DNA of 64,000 bases from VXNE01 sp963664635 (GCA_963664635.1 OY761542.1:3224001-3288000); one strand, 5' to 3'. Positions 49,026 to 60,501 are shown, numbered from the stretch's first letter. A program made the numbers and translations. The notes: generated by a model from the sequence alone, not told the origin.

Positions 49026-49039
49026 TATCAGGCCTGATA
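49026..49039. promoter_or_regulatory. Perfect 14-bp palindrome before a TA operon
   Basis: TATCAGGCCTGATA stands 23 bases upstream of the antitoxin ATG, where Phd/YefM antitoxins normally bind to repress their own operon. It would overlap the promoter or the start of transcription. Operator function is inferred. Confidence 0.6.
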
Positions 49040-49062
49040 GAGCCACGGGGGAGCTCGACCGC

Positions 49063-49308
49063 ATGATCGTCAACATTTCGGAGGCCAAGACACAGCTCTC
49101 CAATCTCATCGATCGCGTCTACCACGGGGAGAAGGTGGTGATCGCCAAGAACAATCTGCCGATTGCCGATCTCGTGCCGCACGTCCCGGAAGGAAAGCGC
49201 AAGCTGGGCATCCTGAGAGGTCGGGTCGATGTTCCCGACGAGGCCCTGTTTGACGAGGATGCGGAAGTCGAACGCATGTTCTACGGGGACGACGATTGCG
49301 CATCCTGA
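49063..49308 (+). CDS. Phd/YefM-type antitoxin
   Basis: An 81-residue protein: MIVNISEAKTQLSNLIDRVY, HGEKVVIAKNNLPIADLVPH, then RKLGILRGRVDVPDEALFDE and an acidic tail. This is the usual DNA-binding half plus toxin-binding tail of Phd/YefM antitoxins paired with PIN toxins. The gene overlaps the following toxin gene by 13 bases. A perfect palindrome upstream is a candidate operator. Confidence 0.9.
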   Translation: MIVNISEAKTQLSNLIDRVYHGEKVVIAKNNLPIADLVPHVPEGKRKLGILRGRVDVPDEALFDEDAEVERMFYGDDDCAS

Positions 49309-49673
49309 TCGACACTCATATCTTCGTCTGGGCGACGGCCACCCCCGAACGTCTGTCGCCCAGGCACAGAAGCGAACTCGAGAGTCGCGCCAACACCGTC
49401 TATCTGAGTTCGGTTTCGGTTGCCGAGATCATGATCAAGGCGTCGCTCGGCAAACTACGCTTCGATCATGACGTGTTCGATTGCGCCGCGCAGTCCGGTT
49501 TCGAGTTGCTGGACTTCTCGGCGGCGGATGCCGTTCTGCTGAGGGATCTGCCCTTCCATCATCGTGACCCGTTTGACCGGATGCTCATCGTGCAGAGCAT
49601 GGCGCGGAACATCCGGCTGCTGAGCGCCGACCGGCGCTTTGCCGACTACGACTGCACGCTGCTCCGGGGTTGA
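49296..49673 (+). CDS. PIN-domain toxin (VapC-like)
   Basis: A 125-residue PIN nuclease: MRILIDTHIFVWATATPERL (first Asp), VSVAEIMIKASLGKLRF (Glu), and FHHRDPFDRMLIVQSMARNI with the second Asp, then LLSADRRFADYDCTLLRG. The RDPFDRML signature marks the YhaV/PIN group paired with Phd antitoxins. TTG at 49296 is the start, inside the antitoxin gene. Complete, so the module is probably active. Confidence 0.9.
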   Translation: MRILIDTHIFVWATATPERLSPRHRSELESRANTVYLSSVSVAEIMIKASLGKLRFDHDVFDCAAQSGFELLDFSAADAVLLRDLPFHHRDPFDRMLIVQSMARNIRLLSADRRFADYDCTLLRG

Positions 49674-49689
49674 GGAGCCCCCGTTAGGC

Positions 49690-49738
49690 CATGCCGGTGG
49701 AACCCCTGTTCGTGCGCGGCGTGTCCGACGCGGTCTGA
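49690..49738 (+). pseudogene. Scar of an aldo/keto reductase C-terminus
   Basis: ATGCCGGTGGAACCCCTGTT and following bases read PVEPLFVRGVSDAV and a stop. The intact reductase at 44488-45369 ends GIEPLFVRGVSDAV and a stop, and the DNA is similar as well. The rest of the gene is absent. This implies a lost second copy at this end of the region, or a rearrangement that copied the tail. The rest of the 49674-49886 gap shows nothing. Confidence 0.7.
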
Positions 49739-49886
49739 GGGCGGCGCCGACGGGCGGCCACGCCGACACGACCGTCGTCCCGCGGGAGAGCCGGCCAACC
49801 ACGTACACGCCGCGACGACCGTCCCGAGGAGCATCCTGGCGCGCGGCCACGCAGCCGTCGGACGAATCAACGGGCGCGTCGCCACC

Positions 49887-50895
49887 CTACCCGGCCCGGT
49901 CGTACAGGTGACAGGCCACCGCGCTGTGCGAGTGCTCCGCCAGTTCGGGCCGCGACTCCCGGCAGCGATCCATCGCCCGCGGGCAGCGCGGATGGAAGCC
50001 GCAACCCGGCGGCGGGTTGCGCACGCTCGGCACTTCGCCGGCGATGAGCTCGTGCGGACGCGTCGCCTCGAGGGCCGGATCCGGCAGCGGCACGGCGGCG
50101 AGGAGCGCCTGCGTGTAGGGGTGTTTCGGCTCGGCAAAGAGCGTGTCGCGCGTGGCGATCTCCACGATCCTGCCGAGGTACATCACGCCGATCCGGTCGC
50201 TGATGTGGCGCACGACGGACAGGTCGTGGGCGATGAACAGGTACGTCAGGCCAAGGCGCTCCTGCAGGTCCATGAGCAGGTTCACCACCTGCGCCTGGAT
50301 CGAGACATCGAGGGCGGAGACCGGCTCGTCGCAGATGAGGAGGCTCGGCTCGAGGGCCAGCGCCCGGGCGATGCCGATCCTCTGGCGCTGGCCGCCCGAG
50401 AACTCGTGCGGGTAGCGGCCCCCCATGTCCGGCAGCAGCCCCACGAGGTCCATCAGTTCCGCCACCCGCGCGCGATAGGCGGCACGGTCCGCCGCCATGC
50501 CGTGGACCACGAGGGGCTCCCCGACGATGTCCCGTGCCTTCATGCGCGGATTGAGGGAGCCGAACGGATCCTGGTATACCATCTGGATGCGCCGCCGGAT
50601 CGGCCGCATCCGGGCACGGTCGAGGCGCGTCACGTCCTCGCCTTCGAACACGATGCGGCCCGCCGTCGGTTCGAGCATGCGCAGCACCGCGAGCGCCGTG
50701 GTGGACTTGCCGCAGCCGCTCTCCCCCACGAGCCCGAACGTCTCGCCGCGCCGCAGTTCGAAGGAGACGCCGTCGACCGCCTTCACGGACCCGATGCGCT
50801 TCTGCACCACCACGCCTTCCGTCACCGGGAAGTGGACCTTGAGGCCCTGCACCCGCAACAGGCGTTCGTCCGCCGCCGCCATGGGAGCCAGTGCT

Positions 50896-50903
<8 letters not shown>
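49887..50903 (-). CDS. dppF: Peptide/nickel ABC transporter ATPase, DppF/OppF-like
   Basis: A 338-residue ATPase. Walker A is GLVGESGCGKSTTALAVLRM, Q-loop MVYQDPFGSLNPRM, signature FSGGQRQRIGIARALAL, Walker B LLICDEPVSALDVS and H-loop IAHDLSVVRH. The oligopeptide C-terminal zinc-type region CGFHPRCPRAMDRC is present. It would energise import with DppD. The start at 50903 overlaps the dppD stop by 8 bases. It is the last gene of the five-gene operon. A Cys-rich end and length are normal. Confidence 0.93.
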
Positions 50904-51896
<993 letters not shown>

Positions 51897-51900
<4 letters not shown>

Positions 51901-53621
51901 TCGAACCCCATCTCGCGCTTGAGTTCCCGGTCGATCCAGATGCGTGCGTAGATCGGTCCCGGGCGGACGGCGCCGGCCCGCAGTTCGCCGCCGTAGTTCT
52001 TCACCCAGGGCCACCATGCCGTGTAGTTGTACACGGTGGGCAGCCAGATGGAGGGCGCTTCTTCGAGCAGCCGGATGGTCAGCGCACGCGTCATCTTCAC
52101 GCGCTCGGCCTCGTCGCGGGTCCGCATCAGCGTGTCGATCGCGGTGTCGAACTCCTCGGACGAGTAGAGCGCGGGGTTCCACTTGTGCCCCGTGATGAAC
52201 TTGCGAATCGACGTGGTCGGGTTGGTGTGACCGTTGTTCATGAAGTACCCCGGCCCGTGGTTGAGCGTCGTCATCATCGACAGGAACGAGGCGTATTCCA
52301 TCGGCTCGATCTCCAGGCGCACGCCCACCTTGGCCAGGTACGCATCGAGCAATGGGATCAGGTCCATGTTGCTTGCGGTACAGGTGCAGACCTGCACCTT
52401 GAAGGTGAAGCCCTCCGGGACCCCGGCCTCGTCGAGCAGCGCGCGCGCCTTCTCCGGGCGGTAGTCGAAGAGCTCCCGTACGGACGGCGGCATCTCCTCG
52501 AGGGGCTGCCAGTACTCCCCGAATCCCGGATGCTGCGGATAGGCCATCACTTCCGCGTGGCCCCCGTAGAAGAGTTCCGCGATCTCGCGCTGGTCGACGG
52601 CGAGGTTGAGCGCCCGCCGCACCCGGACATCGTCGAAGGGCGGCGTGTCCATCCGCATCGCCACGAAGTTGCCGGCCGTCGCGAGCCACTTCGACCACTT
52701 CAGTTCCGGCGTCGTCTCCCTGAGATGGTCGACGGCGATCCAGCGGACGGCTTCGAGGATGTCGATCTTGCCGGTGCGGATCGCCGTGAGGTAGGTCGCC
52801 TCGTCCTTGATGACGCGGTACTTCACCGCGTCCACGAACGGGATCGGCCAGGACGCGCCGGCGAGCCGCTCCCGGTCCCAGTAGTCCGCGTTCCGGACGT
52901 AGGTGTGCGAGTTGCCGTGGATGTAGCGCTCGAGCAGGAAGGGCCCGGTCCCGACGACGTTGCGCCAGCTCTTGGGATCCACGTTGGCCATCTCGCGCGG
53001 GACGATGGAGGACTGGTAGCCGTAGCCGAACCGGTAGGGCCACTCGGCGTTGAACTCGTTGAAGCGGAACACCACCGTGCGGTCGTCGCGGGCCTCGACG
53101 CCGTCGATGTAGCCCCAGTAGTCCGACTGGGCCTTCTTGGGGCTGTCGTTGACGAGGTGGAAGGTGTAGACGACGTCGGCGGCGGTCAGCTCCCGGGCCT
53201 CCATCACCCCCGCCCTGCCGGTGAAACGGGCGCCCGGGCGCAAGTGCACCACGAGCGTGTGCTCGTCCTCCCACTCCCAGCGCTCCGCCAGTTCGCCGCG
53301 CAGCACGTCGTTCGGCAGGTAGGCTTCCGCCACGAACGGGTAGTGGCCGCCCTTGCGAACGCTCTTGTCGAGATCGCCCGCGAAGAGCTGCTCGCGGACC
53401 ATGCCGTAGTCGTGGTTGCTCTTCCACGCCCAGTCGACCGGGTCCCAGGACAGCGCCGACAGCGTGACGTAAACCGTGCCGACGTCCAGGACGCCGCCGT
53501 ACCGGGGCGTCTCGGCGGCGGTCGGCCCGTTCTCCGCGTGCAGGCAGAGCCCGGCCACGGCCACGAGCCCGCACAGCAGGCCCCGAACCGTGGCTCCGGA
53601 GCCGGGCGTCGACCCGCGCAT
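51897..53621 (-). CDS. dppA: ABC-type peptide/solute-binding protein
   Basis: A 574-residue SBP_bac_5 periplasmic protein. ATG at 53621 with GGAGGA just upstream begins a signal sequence (VRGLLCGLVAVAGLCLHAEN); the mature part shows LSWDPVDWAWKSNHDYGMVR, AERWEWEDEHTLVVHLRPGA, DVRVRRALNLAVDQREIAEL and RLLEEAPSIWLPTVYNYTAW. It captures peptides or other solutes for the permeases. The gene lies between permease and ATPase genes in a single operon. The true ligand is not predictable. An upstream frame is longer but lacks a signal sequence. Confidence 0.9.
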
Positions 53622-53632
53622 CGCTCCTCCCG

Positions 53633-54541
53633 TCACTGTGTGCCGCGCATGCGCGGGTCCAGCAGATCCCGCAGCGCGTCCCCGTAGACGTTGATCGCGT
53701 ACACCACGATCGTCAGGCAGAGCCCCGGCGCGAGGGCCAGCCACGGGCCGAGGTACATGTAGGTGCGTCCCGTACCGCTCAGCATACTGCCCCAGGTCGG
53801 CGCCGGGGGCGGGACTCCGAGACCGAGGAAGGACAGGCCGGCCTCGGTCAGGATGACGGCGCCGATCCGCGTCGTGAACAGCACGATCAGCACCGGCATG
53901 ACGTTCGGCACGATATGCCGCCGCAGGATGTGGAACGTGCGCGCCCCGATCGACTGCGCGGCGTGGGTGTACATGTTCTCCTTCACCGACACGACGGCGC
54001 CCCGCACGATGCGCGAGCCGGCGATGCCGTACAGCAGCCCGAGCACCAGCACGATCTGTGGAATCCCGGGACCGACGACGGAGACGATGACGATGAGGAG
54101 CACGAGGTCCGGGAAGGTCATCCAGGCGTCGACACCGCGTTGCACGACCATGTCCGTCCTGCCGCCGAAGTAGCCGGAGACGACCCCGATGACGAGCGAC
54201 AGGACGGTCGCGAGCCCGGCGGCCACGAAACTCACGATCATGGAGAGCTGCGCGCCCATCAGGATGCGCGACAGCACATCGCGGCCGAGGTGGTCCGTGC
54301 CAAGCAGGTGGTCGAGGGACGGCGGCTGCAGCCGCACCGCGAGGTTCGTCTCGTTGACCCCGTAGGGCGCCAGCACGTCCGCGAAGATGCCGCAGAACAG
54401 GAACACCAGAAAGACGATGCCCCCGACGGCGCCCAGCGGTTTCTCACGCCAGAGCCGGGCGAGGAATTCCCCCAGCGCGCCCAGCCGGCCCGGCGGTCGC
54501 GTGGAGGCCTCGGCGATGCCCGTCAGCGCGGCCTCGGTCAT
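53633..54541 (-). CDS. dppC: ABC transporter permease, DppC-like
   Basis: A 302-residue inner-membrane permease. Six helices are visible, with the N-terminal cytoplasmic arm and the OppC opening LAVRLQPPSLDHLLGTDHLG, RDVLSRILMGAQLSMIVSFV. The EAA loop is GAVVSVKENMYTHAAQSIGA followed by RTFHILRRHIVPNVMPVLI. It pairs with DppB to form the channel. Its start overlaps the dppB stop by 4 bases; its stop is 12 bases from dppA's start. Confidence 0.93.
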   Translation of the reverse strand: MTEAALTGIAEASTRPPGRLGALGEFLARLWREKPLGAVGGIVFLVFLFCGIFADVLAPYGVNETNLAVRLQPPSLDHLLGTDHLGRDVLSRILMGAQLSMIVSFVAAGLATVLSLVIGVVSGYFGGRTDMVVQRGVDAWMTFPDLVLLIVIVSVVGPGIPQIVLVLGLLYGIAGSRIVRGAVVSVKENMYTHAAQSIGARTFHILRRHIVPNVMPVLIVLFTTRIGAVILTEAGLSFLGLGVPPPAPTWGSMLSGTGRTYMYLGPWLALAPGLCLTIVVYAINVYGDALRDLLDPRMRGTQ

Positions 54542-55488
54542 TGATGCCTGACCTTGGGATCGAGCCAGCCGTAGCTCACGTCCACGACCAGATTAATGAA
54601 CAGGACACCCACCCCCACCACCAGGAACACGCCGGACACCACCGGGTAGTCGCGCTGGAACACGGCCTCGAGCAGCAGCAGTCCCATGCCGGGGACGACG
54701 AAGATCTGCTCGAAGATCACCGCACCCCCGATGAGCAGGGGCGCCTGCAGCCCGATCAGCGTGACCACCGGGATGAGGCCGTTGCGCAGCGCGTGGCGCA
54801 CGATGACCAGGCGTTCGGAGACGCCCTTGGCCCGCGCCGTGCGAATGTAGTCCTGCCGCAGCACCTCGAGCATCATGGTGCGGGTCATCCGCATCGTCAC
54901 GGCGGACATCGAGAGGCCCAGCAGGATGGCCGGCACGATCATGTGCGCGAGGTTGCGCAGCGGGTCCTCGAGGAAGGGCGTGTATTCCAGCTCGGGAGCC
55001 CAGCGCCACCAGACCGAGGGGAACACCATGACGAGCGTGCCGAGCCAGAAGCCGGGCACCGCCAGCATCAGGAGGGAGAACGAGCGCGCCACGTAGTCGC
55101 CGGCGGTGTCCTGGCGCATCGCCGAGTAGATGCCTATCGGCAGCGCCACCGTCAGGGCGACGAGCAGCGCGAGAAACCCGAGTTCGAAGGTGATCGGCAG
55201 GGTCGCGAGGAGTTGCTCGGCGACCGGCACGTTCTGCCACAGCGAGGTCCCCAGGTCGCCCTGCAGCACGCCCCAGATCCAGCGGAAGTACTGCACGTAC
55301 ATGGGCTGGTCGAGACCGAGCGCGGACTCGATCTTCGCCCGGTCCTGGCCGGTCGCGATGTCGTTCTGCGCCAGCATCAGGTCGATCACGTCGCCCGGAA
55401 TCAGGCGCATCGAGACGAACACGATCAGGCTCGCGAAGAGCAGGGTCGGCACCAGCGCCAACAGACGACGGGCTATGTATGCCTGCAT
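54538..55488 (-). CDS. dppB: ABC transporter permease, DppB-like
   Basis: A 316-residue permease and the first gene of the operon. MQAYIARRLLALVPTLLFAS is the typical first helix, then LGTSLWQNVPVAEQLLATLP, and the EAA loop VLRQDYIRTARAKGVSERLV followed by IVRHALRNGLIPVVTLIGLQ and FEQIFVVPGMGLLLLEAVF. It forms the translocation channel with DppC. The operon promoter must lie in the 55489-55745 intergenic stretch, which holds no gene and leads into a structured repeat. Confidence 0.94.
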   Translation of the reverse strand: MQAYIARRLLALVPTLLFASLIVFVSMRLIPGDVIDLMLAQNDIATGQDRAKIESALGLDQPMYVQYFRWIWGVLQGDLGTSLWQNVPVAEQLLATLPITFELGFLALLVALTVALPIGIYSAMRQDTAGDYVARSFSLLMLAVPGFWLGTLVMVFPSVWWRWAPELEYTPFLEDPLRNLAHMIVPAILLGLSMSAVTMRMTRTMMLEVLRQDYIRTARAKGVSERLVIVRHALRNGLIPVVTLIGLQAPLLIGGAVIFEQIFVVPGMGLLLLEAVFQRDYPVVSGVFLVVGVGVLFINLVVDVSYGWLDPKVRHQ

Positions 55489-55745
55489 GGGATCAGCGCT
55501 TCGGGACAGGTCCAGACCGGGCAGGCAGCAGGGTGCAAAGGGGCCGCGGTGCGTCCACGCGAACCACCGTTTCCCGATAAGGCCCAGCCTGCGCCATACG
55601 CGATACGAGTCAGGAGTGGCGCGGGAGTCTATCAGACGGACCTGTCGCCACCTCCCGTCCCCACCGCACTGGGGCCGGATCAGGGGGTGCGTCCCTGCAC
55701 CCTACTCCCTGTTGCCCTGTTGTTCCTCTCTCTAGAGGGAACATC

Positions 55746-55890
55746 CGATCAAGCCCATCCATGGCCTTGATCAGGTCGCAAGACAAAACGCGGTTTCGTC
55801 TTGCTCCACAAATTCAATGGCTTACGCCATCGAATTTGGCGGCACATCCCTGTGCCGCATTAGGGAAGCTCTTAGTCAGAGCTTCCCTAG
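55746..55890. repeat. Multi-hairpin repeat, copy B (full)
   Basis: About 145 bases with five successive hairpins: GATCAAGCC...GGCCTTGATC, AGACAAAACGCGGTTTCGTC, AATTC-AATGGC...GCCAT-CGAATT, GGCGGCACATCCCTGTGCCG and TAGGGAAGCTCT...AGAGCTTCCCTA. Compared with copy C, the AATTC/GAATT pair replaces GATTC/GAATC, a compensatory change. It lies between the divergent dppB operon and the IS110 gene. A small hairpin with TGTTCC...GGGAACA may extend it leftward. Confidence 0.85.
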
Positions 55891-56065
55891 CCCGCATTGC
55901 TGTGAAATTCTTGGTGGTCTCCGCACCCCCGGGCCGAGGGGGTCCGCGAACGCCCCATGGCGCCCTGGCGGGACGGTCAGGTCCGCGCCGTCTGCGGCGG
56001 CGACCGTTCGCCCGGCGGCTGCCCCGGTTGTGGCCGCGCGGGTCGTGCGGGTCGCCGGGGGCTCG

Positions 56066-57334
56066 CTAAGCGGCCGCCCAGTTGACGGTCACGGTGCCGT
56101 CGGCGTGCTGTTCGAGGACGCCGAACTCGCGCAGCCTGGCGATCCAGCGCGGCGCGTTGCGGGCGACCAGGAGGGCCTCGTAGTCGACCTCGGGGTCGCG
56201 GTAGGGCCGGTCGTCGCGGAGCACGGCGAAGATCACCCGCGCGAGCTTGTGGGCCGTGGCGACGATGGCGCGCTTGTGGCCTCGGCGCGCGGTGATGGCG
56301 CGGTGGTAGGCGTGGAACTGGCAGTCCTTGGTGCGGGCGGCGCCGTGGGCGCAGCCGACAAGCAGCGCGCGCAGGTGCTTGGCGCCGGCGCGGGCGCGGG
56401 CGCCGCGGCGCTTGCCGGCGCTCTCGTTGTTGCCGGGGCACACGCCGGCCCAGGCCGCGAGCCGGTCGGCGGTGCCGAACACGGCGGCCGGGTCGGGACC
56501 GGTCTCGGCCAGGATGGCGGTCGCCGAGGCGGCGTCGATGCCCGGGACGGTCTGCGGCAGGCGCAGCCGGCCGGCGTGCGGCACGAGCCCGTCGGCGAGA
56601 TGCCGGTCGAGGTCGGCGAGGCGGCGGTCGAGGGCGTCGTGCTGGCGCAGCAGGTCGGCGAGCACGACGCGGTCGGCGGCGCCGAGCGTGGCGGTCAGCG
56701 CGTCGCCGAGCCGGTCGAGCTTGCCGCGCACGTGGCTGCTCAGCGTGCCGAGGATGGCGTCGCGCGCGAGCCCGTCGACCAAGCCGTCGAGGATGCGCCG
56801 CCCGTTCATGCCGAAGATGTCGGTGATCACCCCGCCGATGCGCGCGCCGCTGCGGTCGACCACCTTCGCGGCGCGGTTGCGCACCCGGCCGCGCTCCGCC
56901 ACCAGCGTGCGCCGGTGCCGGCTCAGCACGCGCAACTGGCGGAACTCGCGCGGCGGCACGAAGCTCGGCCGGCCCAGCCCGAACTGGCACACGCGCGCCA
57001 GCCAGCGGCTGTCGCCGACGTCGGTCTTGCGCCCGCGCAGTTGCTTGACCTGCTGCGCGTGCAGTAGCTGCACCTCGATGCCGGCCGCCTCGAGCGCCTC
57101 GTACGGCGTCTCCCAGTACACGCCGGTCCCCTCCATCGCCGCCGCCGTCACGCGGTGGCCGCCCAGCCAGCCCGCCATCTCGCCCAGGCCCTCCGGCAGC
57201 GCGTCGAAGCGGCGCGTCTCGCACACCGGCTCGCCGCCCGCCCCGCACAGCCGCACCGTGGCCGTGATCTCCATCTTGTGCACGTCCAGGCCCGCCGCGC
57301 GGGCGTGGACAACGTGCAGATCGTCGTTCATCAT
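56066..57334 (-). CDS. IS110-family transposase, second type
   Basis: A 422-residue DEDD recombinase distinct from the one at 22429: GLDVHKMEITATVRLCGAGG (first Asp), AAMEGTGVYWETPYEALEAA (Glu), GRKTDVGDSRWLARVCQFGL (Asp pair), and the C-terminal domain with LPQTVPGIDAASATAILAET, ESAGKRRGARARAGAKHLRA. The start ATGATG at 57334 has AAGGAGG upstream; the frame continues further but has no family sequence there. Nothing resembling terminal inverted repeats is seen, as expected. Upstream (57335-57560) and downstream (55891-56065) flanks could hold its guide RNA, but I cannot delimit it. It lies between two direct copies of the multi-hairpin repeat. Confidence 0.92.
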   Translation of the reverse strand: MMNDDLHVVHARAAGLDVHKMEITATVRLCGAGGEPVCETRRFDALPEGLGEMAGWLGGHRVTAAAMEGTGVYWETPYEALEAAGIEVQLLHAQQVKQLRGRKTDVGDSRWLARVCQFGLGRPSFVPPREFRQLRVLSRHRRTLVAERGRVRNRAAKVVDRSGARIGGVITDIFGMNGRRILDGLVDGLARDAILGTLSSHVRGKLDRLGDALTATLGAADRVVLADLLRQHDALDRRLADLDRHLADGLVPHAGRLRLPQTVPGIDAASATAILAETGPDPAAVFGTADRLAAWAGVCPGNNESAGKRRGARARAGAKHLRALLVGCAHGAARTKDCQFHAYHRAITARRGHKRAIVATAHKLARVIFAVLRDDRPYRDPEVDYEALLVARNAPRWIARLREFGVLEQHADGTVTVNWAAA

Positions 57335-58023
57335 CGTGTCGCCTCCTTGTCGGATCGGGGGTGTGGCGAAGGCGGGTGGACCGGTCGGTCGGAAAGGGAC
57401 CCGCGCCCAAGGGCGCGGTCGCGGTTTGCTGCTCGTCCACGGCTCGGGGCCGGGCACGGTCCGGGGCTCGCCGCCGTCCGGTCGGGTCAGTTTCTCAACG
57501 GGGTAACATGCCGTTCCGCCATTATGCGGACGACCACGCTCCCGCCTTCGCCGCGATTCTCCCCCATCCCGACCGAAGCCGCCGCCTCCGATGCCTCGCC
57601 ACCATTTCATGCCTCCGGGGTGGTCGGAAGACGACCATGGACGTTTCTCACCACGGGCCGCGATGATCGCGGAGGATTTTGGCCCCGTGCGCGTGCTCGC
57701 GACCGAGAGCATAGCGGGGCCTACGTTTGAGGGAGCGTTTGAGGGAGCATGTGCGCGCACGGGGCCAGGAGACCCGCGAGGGCGCGGCCAGCGCGGTCCG
57801 CGGGCGGTCAACGAAGCCGTGATGGACCAAAATACCTCGCAGAACCAATGACCTGTCATCCTGGCACAAGCGACGTGGTGAGAAATGCGGGCTAGCCACT
57901 CCGGCTCGCCGCCAGCACACCCGCCGAACCCAGCGTGAACGTTCTCCTCCCGCCCCGCTCCTTGACGGCCAGCCTCCCGTCTGCAACCCTCCGTGGCAGA
58001 CCGAGGCGGCGTGCGAGGCGGCC
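57335..58023. other. Non-coding stretch beside the IS110 gene
   Basis: Contains no believable gene. The first part is the candidate 5' flank of the IS110 element. At about 57727-57752 there is a short tandem direct repeat (TTTGAGGGAGC twice). The remainder leads to the two-gene pair starting at 58024. Confidence 0.4.
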
Positions 58024-58257
58024 GTGAACTTCCGCATCCTCGGGCGCATTTCGCACGCGGAGACCATCGCTCAGGGCGCCGGCATCCGCGAGCTTCCGAG
58101 GCTGCGGCGTGTTTACGGTCCCGGCAACTGGCGCAAGCGAAAGGGGACCGCCCGCATACGACTGGAGAACGGCGACATCCGCCTGACCGAACTGCACTGG
58201 TACGAGGCCCACGGCATCGGACGCCGCGATATCAAACGCAAACGCTACCTGGACTGA
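58024..58257 (+). CDS. Conserved small hypothetical protein, first of a pair
   Basis: A 77-residue basic protein with GTG start: MNFRILGRISHAETIAQGAG, then IRELPRLRRVYGPGNWRKRK, GTARIRLENGDIRLTELHWY and EAHGIGRRDIKRKRYLD. I recognise this pattern as a recurrent family of unknown function found in many bacterial genomes, always with a small partner. The stop is followed after one base by the next ATG, so the two are cotranscribed and coupled. A toxin-antitoxin-like or regulatory pair is possible; no catalytic residues can be named. Confidence 0.72.
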   Translation: MNFRILGRISHAETIAQGAGIRELPRLRRVYGPGNWRKRKGTARIRLENGDIRLTELHWYEAHGIGRRDIKRKRYLD

Positions 58258-58258
58258 C

Positions 58259-58498
58259 ATGACCGCATCGAAGCCCGCTCCAGAACCCGAATACGTCGTC
58301 TGCATCGACAACGCCGACTACCCGGCGTCCCTCGAGCTGCACAAGATCTACCGCACGCTCCGCGACGACGCGGCTGCGGACGACGGCGACCTGCGTGTAG
58401 TCGACGAGAGCGGCGAGGACTACCTGTTCCCGGCCACGGGATTCGTCGCCATCAGTCCCCCCGACCGCGTCCGCGCGTCACTGCTGCGCTCCGCCTAG
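58259..58498 (+). CDS. Conserved small hypothetical protein, second of a pair
   Basis: A 79-residue acidic protein: YVVCIDNADYPASLELHKIY, RTLRDDAAADDGDLRVVDES, GEDYLFPATGFVAISPPDRV. The VCIDN-DYPASLEL-K-Y and DESGEDYL motifs are shared with a widespread family of unknown role. Acidic partner beside a basic partner fits a binding pair. It follows the basic gene by one base. The C-terminal part is short. The 58499-58686 gap downstream shows no gene. Confidence 0.72.
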   Translation: MTASKPAPEPEYVVCIDNADYPASLELHKIYRTLRDDAAADDGDLRVVDESGEDYLFPATGFVAISPPDRVRASLLRSA

Positions 58499-58686
58499 CC
58501 CCGACTCCCGCCCTCCGCTCCGCCAAGCCGTCTACGCAGTCAACGGCTGACCGACCCCAACATCGCCGAGGCGGTTCTCCAGGGCTTGGCGGAGATCCGC
58601 GCGCACCATGTCGACCGCCGCACTCATTCCCATGCCCCGGAAGGACCCCGATACGTTCCAGCGCCTCGCGACCCTCTAGAAAGCCT

Positions 58687-58831
58687 CTGATCAAGCCCAT
58701 CCCTGGGCTTGATCAGGTCGCAAGACAAAACGCGGTTTCGTCTGCTCCACAGATTCAATGGCTTACGCCATCGAATCTGGCGGCACATCCCTGTGCCGCC
58801 CTAGGGAAGCTCTTAATCAGAGCTTCCCTAG
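58687..58831. repeat. Multi-hairpin repeat, copy C (full)
   Basis: Five hairpins in 145 bases: CTGATCAAGCCCA-tccc-TGGGCTTGATCAG (13-bp perfect stem), AGACAAAAC-gcg-GTTTCGTCT (one mismatch), GATTCaATGGC-ttac-GCCATcGAATC, GGCGGCACA-tccc-TGTGCCGCC and CTAGGGAAGCTCT-taatc-AGAGCTTCCCTAG. It lies 27 bases beyond the HU-like gene's stop, at the end of the glnA-ntrBC gene block. Same orientation as copy B, 2.9 kb away. Confidence 0.88.
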
Positions 58832-58858
58832 AACGCCCGGCCGACGCCGAGCGGCGCA

Positions 58859-59087
58859 TCAGTTCAGGCGGTCGCGCAGGGCCTTGCCCGGCTTGAACGC
58901 CGCCACCCGCGACGCGGCGATCTCGGGCGCCTCGCCCGTGCGCGGATTACGGCCCGTGAGCGCGGCGCGCTCGCGTACCTCGAAGGTGCCGAACCCCGGC
59001 ATCGTCACCGACTCACCGTCCGCGAGCCGCGCCGCGATGGCTTCCAGCAACACGTCCACCGCCTCGCTAGAGGACTGCTCGAACAAC
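58859..59087 (-). CDS. HU/IHF-like protein, N-terminus shortened
   Basis: A 75-residue protein if TTG at 59087 starts it. It shows the HU body: EAIAARLADGESVTMPGFGT, FEVRERAALTGRNPRTGEAP and EIAASRVAAFKPGKALRDRL, including the DNA-intercalating arm with RNPRTGE. Usual HU/IHF proteins are about 90 residues with a first helix (MNKTQLID-like) that is lacking here, since the ntrC stop lies only 4 bases upstream. Either a non-standard start within ntrC is used (the frame stays open) or the gene is truncated. HU after ntrC is not the usual order. Nucleoid role inferred. Confidence 0.75.
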
Positions 59088-59091
59088 TCTC

Positions 59092-60493
<1,402 letters not shown>

Positions 60494-60501
<8 letters not shown>

